This document shows positions 1-5,933 of a stretch of DNA of 9,013 nt, piece by piece. Position 1 is the first letter of the stretch. The number at the start of each line of letters is the position of its first letter. The stretch spans positions 1 through 9,013 of the forward strand of contig JALGTS010000025.1 in the NCBI GenBank assembly GCA_029821255.1. The letters are read 5' to 3'. The stretch is from Candidatus Zipacnadia bacterium (GTDB taxonomy: Bacteria; Armatimonadota; Zipacnadia; Zipacnadales; Zipacnadaceae). The notes beneath the pieces were generated by a model. The model was not told where the DNA came from and searched no databases. It saw nothing but the letters and a program-made list of their open reading frames with translations. The position numbers and the translations under genes were made by a program.

Positions 1-1005
1 CGTGCCCTTGAGGTAAATCCTAACGATCCAGAAGCGCATATAAACTTCGGTTATGCCCTGCAAAAAGCTGGGGAGACGGCCAAAGCGATTCGCGAGTACG
101 AGGCGGCGCGCCGACTCCAGCCACAAAATGCAGCCGTGTTGACGACGCTTGGCTCGTTGTACCTCCAATCGGGCAATAACCAGGCGGCCATAGAGGCCTA
201 TCAAGCAGCACTGGCTGTGGATGCAAGCTTAGTAGACGCTCACCTGGGGTTGGGCACGGCGTTGTACAATACTCAGCGCTACGAGCAGGCAGTCAGTCAT
301 CTGAAACAAGCTGCCCAGGCTACTCCCGATGACTTTGTTGCACAGTATAATCTGGGCCTGGCTCTGGCTGCTCAGCAGCAGTATGCAGAGGCCGAGGCAG
401 CATACCAGAAGGCGCTGGGTCTGGAGGCTGACAATGTCAACTGTTTGATTAACCTGGGCTGGGTGCAGTACCAACAAGGCAAATACGAACCGGCTATCAC
501 GGCGTTTCGCGAAGCTATCAAGCATCAGCCTCGGCGAGAAGTTTCGTATTTATATCTGGCCTGGTCGCTGGCTAAGGCGGGAAAAGATGAAGAGGCGCTG
601 GCGCAGTGGCAAACAGCCGTCAAGAGATTTCCCAACAGCCCACGGGTGCATCTGGCCCTGGCCAATGCCTACTACGACCGAGGCAAGAAGTCGGAAGCAT
701 TGGCCGAATATCTCCAAGTGCTGAAGCTGGAGCCTGACAATGCTGAGGCTCACAACAATATCGGTCTGATATTCCTGGATCGGCAAGATGTTACCGAGGC
801 CATAGTCCATTTCAAAGCAGCTCTGCAGAGCGATCCCCAGTATATCTATGCCATCAATAACCTGGGCGCAGCTTATCAGCGTCAGGGTAAGCTGGACGAG
901 GCCCGCCAGCAATACGAGCGAGCGCTCCGGATCAACCCAGATTATCAGCCGGCTAAGGAGAATCTGGAGCAGCTTCAGCCCAAAGAGGAGGCAGAGCCCA
1001 GTTAA
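1..1005 (+). CDS. TPR-repeat protein, C-terminal part (5' truncated by window edge)
   Basis: The reading frame is open from base 1 to the TAA at 1003-1005, giving 334 residues. The true start lies upstream of the window; the GTG at 136 is only an internal codon, because repeat sequence continues in frame before it. Residues 10-315 are nine tetratricopeptide repeats of exactly 34 residues with no gaps, starting at residues 10, 44, 78, 112, 146, 180, 214, 248 and 282. Each carries the usual small/aromatic pattern (for example NNLGAAYQRQGKLDEA in the last). Residues 1-9 (RALEVNPND) end a tenth repeat. A 19-residue charged tail closes the protein. Such right-handed superhelices bind proteins or peptides; no catalytic domain is visible here. 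No signal peptide can be judged because the N-terminus is missing. The stop overlaps the nadK start by one base, so the two are probably co-transcribed and translationally coupled. The binding partner is unknown. Confidence 0.95.
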   Translation, partial: RALEVNPNDPEAHINFGYALQKAGETAKAIREYEAARRLQPQNAAVLTTLGSLYLQSGNNQAAIEAYQAALAVDASLVDAHLGLGTALYNTQRYEQAVSHLKQAAQATPDDFVAQYNLGLALAAQQQYAEAEAAYQKALGLEADNVNCLINLGWVQYQQGKYEPAITAFREAIKHQPRREVSYLYLAWSLAKAGKDEEALAQWQTAVKRFPNSPRVHLALANAYYDRGKKSEALAEYLQVLKLEPDNAEAHNNIGLIFLDRQDVTEAIVHFKAALQSDPQYIYAINNLGAAYQRQGKLDEARQQYERALRINPDYQPAKENLEQLQPKEEAEPS

Positions 1006-1901
1006 TGAGTCTGCCGGCGGAGCATACAAAGCTCAAGACAGTAGGGCTGGTCAGCGGTCAGCAGAACCCGGAGACGCGGGAGTTTGCTGAACTGCTGATT
1101 GCTAAGCTGCGCGAAGCTGAAGTTAAGGTCTTGTTGGACCCGAGTACCGCTCAGAACTGTGCGGGTCAGTACGAACAGCTTCCGCGCAAAGAGCTGGTGG
1201 CCCGGGCCGATATGATAATGGTGATGGGCGGCGATGGGCTGCTGCTGAGGGTAGCACGGCTGGCCGGGCCGGCGCAAGTCCCGTTGCTGGGCGTTGACTT
1301 GGGAAGTTTTGGGTTTCTGGCGGCGGTGCAGCCAGCGGTGGTGCTCGACCGTATAGATCAGTTGCTGGCTGGTGAGTATCATATCCAGCAGCGGCTGATG
1401 TTGACTGTGGAAGTGCAACGAGATGCCGAGGTCAGCAGGCGATGGTTCGCGCTCAACGACGTAGTTATCTGCCGGGTCTACCCCGAGCCGATGGTGCGAT
1501 TGGATACTCACGTCAACAGCGAACGAGTGGCTGCATATCCAGCGGATGGCCTGATTGTGGCTACACCCACTGGCTCCACTGCCTACAGCCTATCGGCGGG
1601 TGGGCCCCTGGTTGACCCACACTTGGACTGTTTTATTATCAATCCCATCTGCCCTCACACTCTGTATTTGCGGCCCCTCATCGTGGACGATGATTCGGTA
1701 GTCACCGTCAAAGTCCAGCGGCGGTATGACAAGCCGGTGGCCGCCCGGCTGAGTGTGGATGGCCAGGAAGATGTAGAGATCACCTCTGAAGACCTGATAG
1801 TGATCCAAAAGGCACCCTGCCGGGCCCAACTGGTGTGCCTTGACCGAGGCTCTTTCTTCGAGAGGCTACGTACCAAACTACGCTGGGGCCTGGAGCGGTA
1901 G
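1005..1901 (+). CDS. nadK: NAD kinase
   Basis: This protein phosphorylates NAD(+) to NADP(+) in the cytoplasm using ATP or polyphosphate. At 298 residues it has the normal length for the family. Seen in the sequence: the phosphate-binding GGDG at residues 75-78; the GVDLGSFGFLA segment at 96-106; the substrate-binding ND pair at 151-152 (ALNDVVI); the strongly conserved DGLIVATPTGSTAYSLSAGG at 181-200; SVDGQ at 250-254; and the typical C-terminal end with FFERLRTKLRWG. Two positions differ from the usual consensus: Leu79 follows GGDG where Thr or Asn is usual, and Asp98 sits where the family normally has Asn (GVN/GIN). The ATG at 1005 overlaps the TAA of the TPR gene (TAATG), and AGGAGG at 986-991 lies inside the upstream gene 13 bases before it, pointing to coupled translation. 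The identity is firm; only the effect of the two substitutions is open. Confidence 0.96.
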   Translation: MSLPAEHTKLKTVGLVSGQQNPETREFAELLIAKLREAEVKVLLDPSTAQNCAGQYEQLPRKELVARADMIMVMGGDGLLLRVARLAGPAQVPLLGVDLGSFGFLAAVQPAVVLDRIDQLLAGEYHIQQRLMLTVEVQRDAEVSRRWFALNDVVICRVYPEPMVRLDTHVNSERVAAYPADGLIVATPTGSTAYSLSAGGPLVDPHLDCFIINPICPHTLYLRPLIVDDDSVVTVKVQRRYDKPVAARLSVDGQEDVEITSEDLIVIQKAPCRAQLVCLDRGSFFERLRTKLRWGLER

Positions 1902-1990
1902 CCGACCCCCGTATCTGCCAGCGGGAGCACATTGACCATTGACGAACCGGCGCGGGTGCTGGAGATAGTTGATAACTAAGAAATTTGATA

Positions 1991-2010
1991 GCGGCCTTCG
2001 GAGAAGGCGC
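1991..2010 (+). promoter_or_regulatory. Hairpin in the VOR operon leader, function unknown
   Basis: Bases 1994-1999 (GCCTTC) are the exact reverse complement of 2003-2008 (GAAGGC), with a GGA loop. An alternative pairing extends to 1991-2010 with one bulged base (GCG-g-CCTTC with GAAGG-CGC). It is not followed by a T run, so it is not a standard intrinsic terminator. It could be a weak regulatory stem or a decaying terminator for nadK; chance is also possible for a stem this short. Confidence 0.3.
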
Positions 2011-2047
2011 TTGGGCAAGTGGTCGGTGAACGTGAGACGATCTGTTT

Positions 2048-2077
2048 GCGACAACGTTGGCTATCTGTTCGTATAGT
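2048..2077 (+). promoter_or_regulatory. Possible sigma70-like promoter of the VOR operon
   Basis: TATAGT at 2072-2077 matches the -10 consensus at five of six positions. GCGACA at 2048-2053 matches the -35 consensus at four of six, with an 18-base spacer. Transcription would begin near 2084, leaving a leader of only about ten bases before the ATG at 2094. The consensus fit is modest, the promoter rules of this organism are unknown, and a longer leader from an upstream promoter is equally possible. Confidence 0.22.
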
Positions 2078-2083
2078 AAGGTC

Positions 2084-2088
2084 AGGAG
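2084..2088 (+). promoter_or_regulatory. Shine-Dalgarno site fixing the ferredoxin subunit start
   Basis: AGGAG lies five bases before the ATG at 2094. The longer in-frame ATG at 2019 has no such site. This supports the short form, which begins with the MFRVVID strand just before the first cluster motif, as usual for the family. Confidence 0.75.
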
Positions 2089-2093
2089 ATCCT

Positions 2094-2324
2094 ATGTTCC
2101 GTGTAGTTATTGACCAGCAGCGCTGCAAGGGCTGTGGTTTGTGTGTGGAGTTCTGTCCCCAAGATAATATCAAGCTGAGTTCGGCTATGAACCAGGCAGG
2201 ATACCACCCGGCTTGTATAATCAGTGAGGAAGCTTGCACCGGCTGCCAGATGTGTGCGCTGATGTGCCCGGATGTCTGTATTGAAATCTACCGCGTGAAG
2301 GCGGAGGCGGAAGTCAATGCCTAA
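2094..2324 (+). CDS. 2-oxoacid:ferredoxin oxidoreductase, 4Fe-4S ferredoxin (delta) subunit
   Basis: This 76-residue protein is the electron-transfer subunit of the VOR/KOR complex. It holds two [4Fe-4S] clusters that take electrons from the TPP site and pass them to free ferredoxin. The two cluster motifs are complete. The first is CxxCxxCxxxCP with Cys11, 14, 17 and 21 (CKGCGLCVEFCP). The second is Cys48, 51, 54 and 58 (CTGCQMCALMCPD). By the standard bacterial ferredoxin pattern, the last Cys of each motif serves the other cluster. Cys41 and Cys62 are extra. There is no signal peptide, so it acts in the cytoplasm. The start at 2094 is chosen by the AGGAG site; the ATG at 2019 would add 25 residues unlike the family. 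The last eight bases overlap the alpha-subunit gene, which shows coupled translation and fixes its assignment to this complex rather than as a free ferredoxin. Confidence 0.94.
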   Translation: MFRVVIDQQRCKGCGLCVEFCPQDNIKLSSAMNQAGYHPACIISEEACTGCQMCALMCPDVCIEIYRVKAEAEVNA

Positions 2325-3369
2325 GCGTCAGCTTATTACGGGCAACGAGGCAGCCGCTGAGGGAGCAATTGCGGGCGGGTGTCGCTATTTCTTCGGCTAT
2401 CCGATTACTCCGCAGAATAAGATCCCTGAGTATATGTCGGAACACCTGCCGCCAATCGGCGGCGTCTACGTTCAAGCTGAAAGTGAAGTGGCCGCTATCA
2501 ATATGTTGTATGGTGCGGCCTCCACTGGTGCCTGGGCGATGACCACCTCCTCATCGCCGGGGATTTCCCTGATGCAGGAAGGGCTTTCTTATATGATCGG
2601 TGCGGAGTTACCCTGCGTGCTGGTGGATATGGTGCGGGGTGGACCGGGACTGGGCAATATCGCGCCTGCTCAGTCCGATTACTGGTTAGCGACACGGGGA
2701 GCAGGCCACGGGGATGGGCGCTGCCTGACTTTTGCGCCCGCCAGTGTCCAGGAGATCTATGACCTGACCGGTGAGGCATTTCCGATCGCACAGAAGTACC
2801 GTAATCCAGTGATGATCTTAGCTGATGCCGTCCTGGCCGGTATGCGTGAGCCGTGTGTACTGCGCGAGCGCCGCGATCCCCCCGAAGAAAAGCCTCCGTG
2901 GGCAGTGGGGGGAGACCAGACAGGCCGCCAGCGCAATATCGTCAATTCGCTATGGACTGACCCGCTGGTGATGGAAGAGGTGAACCTGCGCATTCAGCGA
3001 CGGTACCAGCAGGCAGCCCAAAACGAGCTGCGCTGGACTGAGCACGGGGCCGGCAAGCCAGAGATACTGGTCTGTGCCTACGGAGTCTCGGCACGGATCT
3101 GTCAGACCGCCATTGAGCACGCTGCTGAGGCAGGCGTCGCCTGCCGGCTGATTCGGCCTATTAGTCTTTTCCCCTTCCCTTCGCAGATCATTGCTCACTG
3201 GGCCCAGAAGGTGAAGAAGGTGTTGGTGGTGGAGCTGTCACTGGGCCAATTTATTGAAGATGTTCGCCTGGCTGTTGAAGGGGTTTGCCCAGTGGAGTTC
3301 TTCGGCCGTACCGGCGGGATGCTGGTGACCCCCGAAGAGGTTGCCGAGCGGATTGTGGCAATGGCTTGA
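2317..3369 (+). CDS. vorB: 2-oxoacid:ferredoxin oxidoreductase alpha subunit, VorB type
   Basis: This is the alpha subunit (350 residues) of a CoA- and ferredoxin-dependent 2-oxoacid oxidoreductase. The pyrimidine-binding (PYR) domain covers about residues 8-235. Landmarks are FFGYPITPQNKIPEYM (25-40), the acidic QAESE (53-57) expected to contact the TPP aminopyrimidine, TTSSSPGISLMQEG (76-89) and VRGGPGLGN (106-114). Domain II (transketolase C-terminal-like) covers about 248-348, with LVCAYGVSAR and the ending RTGGM-TPEEV. The GGPGLGN and GHGD segments resemble the 2-oxoisovalerate (VorB) type rather than the 2-oxoglutarate KorA type, which usually reads RSGPSTG here. The substrate is therefore probably a branched-chain 2-oxoacid, though this family is poor at telling substrates apart by sequence. 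It overlaps the ferredoxin gene by eight bases, and GGAGG (2303-2307) inside that gene is its ribosome-binding site. Gamma and beta are encoded downstream. Confidence 0.95.
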   Translation: MPKRQLITGNEAAAEGAIAGGCRYFFGYPITPQNKIPEYMSEHLPPIGGVYVQAESEVAAINMLYGAASTGAWAMTTSSSPGISLMQEGLSYMIGAELPCVLVDMVRGGPGLGNIAPAQSDYWLATRGAGHGDGRCLTFAPASVQEIYDLTGEAFPIAQKYRNPVMILADAVLAGMREPCVLRERRDPPEEKPPWAVGGDQTGRQRNIVNSLWTDPLVMEEVNLRIQRRYQQAAQNELRWTEHGAGKPEILVCAYGVSARICQTAIEHAAEAGVACRLIRPISLFPFPSQIIAHWAQKVKKVLVVELSLGQFIEDVRLAVEGVCPVEFFGRTGGMLVTPEEVAERIVAMA

Positions 3370-3390
3370 AAGATAACACGCGTTACCGAA

Positions 3391-3420
3391 GCAGTTAGTT
3401 AGCTATGCTTGGTTGGCTGC
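3391..3420 (+). other. Possible wobble-rich RNA hairpin between vorB and the URO-D-like gene
   Basis: In RNA, bases 3391-3402 can pair with 3409-3420 over twelve positions, six of them Watson-Crick and six G-U, around a CTATGC loop. The outer four pairs (GCAG with CTGC) are strong; the rest is marginal. Because of the wobble pairs it would fold only as the + strand transcript. It sits in an 88-base gap inside an otherwise tightly packed operon. It is weak and may be chance. Confidence 0.2.
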
Positions 3421-3446
3421 GGGACTTAGAATAATAAGCCTTAGAT

Positions 3447-3453
3447 AGAAAGG
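3447..3453 (+). promoter_or_regulatory. Ribosome-binding site for the TTG start at 3458
   Basis: AGAAAGG lies four bases before the TTG at 3458 and sixteen before the next in-frame ATG at 3470. The spacing is short for the TTG and long for the ATG, so the TTG is favoured without being certain. The protein would differ by only four residues. Confidence 0.45.
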
Positions 3454-3457
3454 TCAT

Positions 3458-4426
3458 TTGAACAGCGTTATGGGAGTCGGAGAAGATCGCATCAAGGCGA
3501 TGCAGTTTGACTATCCGGAGTATATCCCGGTAGCCGTCAGCCTGCTGCCTGCAACGTGGATCAAGTATCGCGAGGCACTTGATGAGCTGGTCGCCCGCCA
3601 TCCTGTGATATTTGGTGAGCGAGCTGAAGAGGTCCGCAATTATGACGAAGTCCACGGGAGGTATCGCAAGGGTCAGTATATAGACGAATGGGGCTGTGTG
3701 TGGAGCAATATACGAGAAGGCTGTGACGCTATTGTTACCGGCCATCCCGTACCGACTCGAGAGGCAGTTCACACGCTTAAGCCACCTCCTCCCGGTGCTG
3801 GCTTGCCCCATGGGTTTATGTGGTTGCGTCTTGCTGACTTGCGTGGCTTTGAAGAGATAATGGTTGACTTCGCGGAAGAACCACCTGAGTTGCAGATGCT
3901 TATTGATATTGTGTTGGAGTACAATCTTGGCGAAACCAGGGCGATGCTGGAAGATCCGCCTGAAATTGCTTATTTTGGTGATGACTTGGGCTTGCAGGAT
4001 AGGCTACCTATTAGTCCGGCCAAATGGCGCAAGTATATGAAGCCGTGCTTCGCAGCAATATATGGTTTGTGCCACGAGGCTGGCACATCGGTGTACATGC
4101 ATACCGACGGGCATATCGTGCCTATCATTAAGGACCTGATTGACTGTGGGGTCAATGTGCTTAATCCTCAGGTCGGGGCTAACGGGTTGGACCAGCTCGT
4201 GGAGGAGTGCAAGGGGAAGGTGTGCGTGAACCTTGATTTAGATCGCCAGATGTTCCCGTTCTGTACGCCGGCGGACATTGATGCTCACGTACGCGAGTGT
4301 GTCGAGAAGTTAGGCACCCCACAGGGGGGCTTGTGGTTAACGGCGGAGTGTGGTCCTGATGTGCCCTTGGAGAACATTGAAGCAATTTGCCAAGCGCTGG
4401 AAAAGTACCGAGCATACTTCAACTGA
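3458..4426 (+). CDS. Uroporphyrinogen decarboxylase (URO-D/MtaA) family protein, not HemE
   Basis: This 322-residue protein belongs to the URO-D superfamily of TIM barrels, which includes true uroporphyrinogen decarboxylase and the cobamide-dependent methyltransferases MtaA/MtbA/CmuA. Family features seen are DEWGCVW (76-82), FGDDLG (173-178) on a barrel strand, the SPAKWRKYMKP segment (186-196), MHTDG (214-218), the GVNVLNPQ strand (231-238) and NLDLDRQ (258-264) in place of the usual GGID-Q. The RQAGR motif of HemE near the N-terminus is absent, so heme synthesis is unlikely. His215 and Asp217 are candidate metal ligands by comparison with MtaA-like proteins, but the full H-x-C zinc motif of MtaA is not present. 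It lies between the alpha and beta genes of one enzyme complex on the same strand. The role is unknown; handling a methyl group or corrinoid/tetrapyrrole is the family guess. The start is TTG 3458 (or ATG 3470). Confidence 0.88.
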   Translation: MNSVMGVGEDRIKAMQFDYPEYIPVAVSLLPATWIKYREALDELVARHPVIFGERAEEVRNYDEVHGRYRKGQYIDEWGCVWSNIREGCDAIVTGHPVPTREAVHTLKPPPPGAGLPHGFMWLRLADLRGFEEIMVDFAEEPPELQMLIDIVLEYNLGETRAMLEDPPEIAYFGDDLGLQDRLPISPAKWRKYMKPCFAAIYGLCHEAGTSVYMHTDGHIVPIIKDLIDCGVNVLNPQVGANGLDQLVEECKGKVCVNLDLDRQMFPFCTPADIDAHVRECVEKLGTPQGGLWLTAECGPDVPLENIEAICQALEKYRAYFN

Positions 4427-4475
4427 AAGATTTATCCAACCAACAAGGTTCGTACGGATCGGTTGAACTCATTGA

Positions 4476-4481
4476 GAGGAG
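4476..4481 (+). promoter_or_regulatory. Shine-Dalgarno site fixing a TTG start for the beta subunit
   Basis: GAGGAG lies nine bases before the TTG at 4491. The first in-frame ATG is inside the conserved MRYCPGC segment, which is too late, so TTG is the credible start. Confidence 0.75.
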
Positions 4482-4490
4482 ATTGTTGTT

Positions 4491-5258
4491 TTGGACACGA
4501 CGGAGGCGCTAAAGGCAGTCTACACCCGGCCGCGAAGCCTTACCGATGTTCCGATGCGCTATTGCCCAGGCTGTACTCATGGCATTGCTCACCGTCTGGT
4601 GGCCGAGGTGCTCGATGAACTGGATATCAAGGATCGGACGATAGCTATTGCCACGGTGGGCTGCTCTGTGTACGCCTATGAATATTTTGATACCGACGCG
4701 GTGCAGGCTGCCCATGGGCGAGGTCCGGCAGTAGCCACTGGCATCAAACGCTGTCAGCCGGATGCGATAGTCTTTACCTATCAGGGCGACGGGGACCTGG
4801 CTGCTATCGGCCTTGCCGAGGTAGTGCACGCAGCGGCCCGGGCTGAGAACTTCACGGTAGTTTTCATAAATAATGCAGTGTTCGGGATGACACAGGGGCA
4901 GATGGCTCCTACCACGCTGATGGGGCAGAAGACTACCACCACCCCCCTGGGCCGTAGTCTTGAGCAAGGCGGCTATCCACTTAATATCTGTGAATTGCTG
5001 GCCCAAATTCCCGGTGTGGCTTATCTGGCACGGGAGACGATGACCAGCCCCAAGCGGGTGCGTCAGGCCAAAAGGAGTTTAAAGAAGGCCTTCCAGGCGC
5101 AGATGGAAGGCATAGGCTTCTCGCTGGTGGAGCTGGTCAGCAGTTGTCCGACCTGGTGGCATATGAAGCCGCTGGAAGCTCTGCAGTGGATTGAAGAGGT
5201 TATGCTTAATCAATATCCGTTGAAGGTATTCGTGGATAAACTGGCAGCAGGCGAATAA
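4491..5258 (+). CDS. korB: 2-oxoacid:ferredoxin oxidoreductase beta subunit (TPP-binding)
   Basis: This 255-residue subunit carries the thiamine diphosphate of the complex, where the 2-oxoacid is decarboxylated. It has the N-terminal YCPGCTHG (24-31), ATVGCSVYAYEYF (54-66), AAHGRGPAVATGIK (73-86), and the TPP/Mg site starting GDGD at 99-102 and ending at Asn127-Asn128 with NNAVFGMTQGQMAPTT (127-142). That spacing of roughly 25-30 residues is the classic TPP motif. SSCPTWWHMKP near the C-terminus is also typical. Cys25, Cys28 and Cys58 are the conserved cysteines that in related enzymes bind an iron-sulfur cluster or lie near the active site. The start is TTG with a good ribosome-binding site. 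It follows the URO-D-like gene by 64 bases and is followed by a 115-base gap holding a structured repeat before gamma. The symbol is given by family; the substrate is set by the whole complex and is probably a branched-chain 2-oxoacid. Confidence 0.95.
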   Translation: MDTTEALKAVYTRPRSLTDVPMRYCPGCTHGIAHRLVAEVLDELDIKDRTIAIATVGCSVYAYEYFDTDAVQAAHGRGPAVATGIKRCQPDAIVFTYQGDGDLAAIGLAEVVHAAARAENFTVVFINNAVFGMTQGQMAPTTLMGQKTTTTPLGRSLEQGGYPLNICELLAQIPGVAYLARETMTSPKRVRQAKRSLKKAFQAQMEGIGFSLVELVSSCPTWWHMKPLEALQWIEEVMLNQYPLKVFVDKLAAGE

Positions 5259-5279
5259 GCGGGGAAGAATCTTTAATTG

Positions 5280-5354
5280 TCGGTACAACAGGCCGGGAGG
5301 CCTGTTCAGAGACTGCAATTGAGCAAATGACAGGCCAGACGCCTGTCGTACCGA
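5280..5354. repeat. 75-bp structured palindromic repeat (REP/BIME- or MITE-like)
   Basis: This element has three nested complementary pairs. The outer arms are TCGGTAC (5280-5286) and GTACCGA (5348-5354). The first hairpin is a perfect 8-bp stem, AACAGGCC (5287-5294) with GGCCTGTT (5299-5306), loop GGGA. The second is a perfect 7-bp stem, GACAGGC (5329-5335) with GCCTGTC (5341-5347), loop CAGAC. The outer arms abut the hairpins directly, so the whole can fold as a three-way junction with one 22-base single-stranded linker (5307-5328). Read end to end, the two 14-base ends are inverted repeats with one mismatch. This is the design of two REP units in opposite orientation or a tiny MITE. It lies in the only large gap between two subunit genes of the VOR complex. 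There is no T run, so it is not a standard terminator. It could still slow transcription, protect the upstream mRNA, or be a passive mobile remnant. Confidence 0.75.
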
Positions 5355-5357
5355 TCC

Positions 5358-5365
5358 AGAGAAGG
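5358..5365 (+). promoter_or_regulatory. Ribosome-binding site choosing the gamma subunit start
   Basis: AGAGAAGG lies eight bases before the ATG at 5374 but only two before the ATG at 5368. The second ATG is therefore the better start, and it leaves the short N-terminus before the GxGGQG motif that the family usually has. The site begins four bases after the repeat element ends. Confidence 0.6.
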
Positions 5366-5373
5366 CGATGTTG

Positions 5374-5922
5374 ATGCGGCAAGAAGTCTTTATGGCAGGT
5401 ATGGGTGGGCAAGGTGTGCTGTTAGCTGGCCAACTTCTGGCTCAGGCAGCTCTGGAAGCAGGTCTGGAGTTGTCGTGGTTCCCGCTGTACAGTCCGGAAG
5501 TGCGCGGAGGTCGGGCCACCTGTACTCTGGTGATTGCCGACGGTGAGGTAGGCAGCCCGGTAGTAGGGCGCCCGCAAGGGATGATTTTGATGGATGGAAT
5601 TGCCGTCGCTAACCATCTGGGTAGAATACACTCTAACGGTTTGGCGGTCATCAATACCTCGCTTGCCAGTGGCGAGGTCAATCGGGACGATATCAAGCTG
5701 GTAGCCATTGCTGGCACTGATATTGCAGCGCAGGTAGGCAGTGAGCGGGCTGCAAATATGGCGTTACTAGGCGCATATGTGCAGGTTAGTGGGGTGGTGG
5801 AGCTTCGGGTTGTTGAGCAGGCGCTCTATCGGGTGCTCCCCAAGCGCCATCACGACTATATCCCCACAAATATCGCTGCCTTGCAACGCGGTGCGCAACT
5901 GGCTGAAGAGCAACTTCGGTGA
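5374..5922 (+). CDS. korC: 2-oxoacid:ferredoxin oxidoreductase gamma subunit
   Basis: This 182-residue protein is the gamma subunit (POR/KOR gamma domain) of the VOR/KOR complex and is thought to bind CoA. Seen are the N-terminal FMAGMGGQGVLLAGQLLAQA (residues 6-25), with the GxGGQG loop of the family, and YSPEVRGGRATCTLVI soon after, where the PEVRGG segment is nearly invariant. YIPTN near the C-terminus is also typical. The start ATG 5374 is preferred over ATG 5368 from ribosome-binding-site spacing; the two forms differ by two residues. The preceding 75-bp repeat separates it from the beta gene. Its TGA stop (5920-5922) is buried in the ribosome-binding site of the next gene, so the translin gene is probably translated from the same message. 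The subunit order delta-alpha-[URO-D]-beta-gamma completes a four-subunit enzyme. Confidence 0.95.
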   Translation: MRQEVFMAGMGGQGVLLAGQLLAQAALEAGLELSWFPLYSPEVRGGRATCTLVIADGEVGSPVVGRPQGMILMDGIAVANHLGRIHSNGLAVINTSLASGEVNRDDIKLVAIAGTDIAAQVGSERAANMALLGAYVQVSGVVELRVVEQALYRVLPKRHHDYIPTNIAALQRGAQLAEEQLR

Positions 5923-5926
5923 GGTG
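5919..5926 (+). promoter_or_regulatory. Ribosome-binding site supporting a rare ATT start for the translin gene
   Basis: GTGAGGTG overlaps the gamma stop TGA (5920-5922). GAGGTG lies seven bases before ATT 5934 and four before ATC 5931. No ATG, GTG or TTG exists in frame between the stop at 5925-5927 and TTG 5979, and no comparable site precedes that TTG. Confidence 0.55.
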
Positions 5927-5933
5927 AATTATC

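Larger units (their letters stand above)
1902..2093. other. Leader region before the VOR operon
   Basis: This is the longest non-coding stretch in the window. It holds an imperfect hairpin at 1991-2010 (see separate entry), a weak promoter-like pair near 2048-2077 and a Shine-Dalgarno AGGAG at 2084-2088. TTGATA occurs twice, at 1969-1974 and 1985-1990. An ATG at 2019 is in frame with the ferredoxin gene but has no ribosome-binding site, and the extra 25 residues it would add do not look like the family. No T-rich run follows any stem, so no intrinsic terminator for nadK is evident. The separation from nadK suggests a transcription boundary, but the sequence does not prove it. Confidence 0.5.

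Noticed and set aside
550..1511. Long antisense frames of 159 and 169 codons opposite the TPR gene and nadK
   Set aside because: They lie fully opposite genes with clear family signatures, have no ribosome-binding sites that stand out, and their translations resemble nothing. They are shadows produced by codon bias.
1932..1967. Promoter with TTGACC/TTGACG near 1932-1944
   Set aside because: The -35-like hexamers are good, but no acceptable -10 lies 16-18 bases downstream; GAGATA at 1962 matches poorly.
2019..2093. Upstream ATG extending the ferredoxin subunit by 25 residues
   Set aside because: No ribosome-binding site precedes 2019, the extra residues do not resemble the family, and the ATG at 2094 has AGGAG at the right distance.
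3427..3435. Internal promoter from the AT-rich TAGAATAAT before the URO-D-like gene
   Set aside because: It resembles a -10 box, but no -35 box stands at a workable distance; the AT-rich spacer alone is not enough.
3458..4426. HemE (heme biosynthesis uroporphyrinogen decarboxylase)
   Set aside because: The N-terminal RQAGR motif and other substrate-binding residues of HemE are missing; only the general URO-D superfamily barrel is supported, and no other heme genes are nearby.
5280..5354. Intrinsic terminator between beta and gamma genes
   Set aside because: The stems are strong, but neither is followed by a T-rich run, and the outer complementary arms point to a repeat element instead. Gamma is needed for the same enzyme, so full termination here would make little sense.
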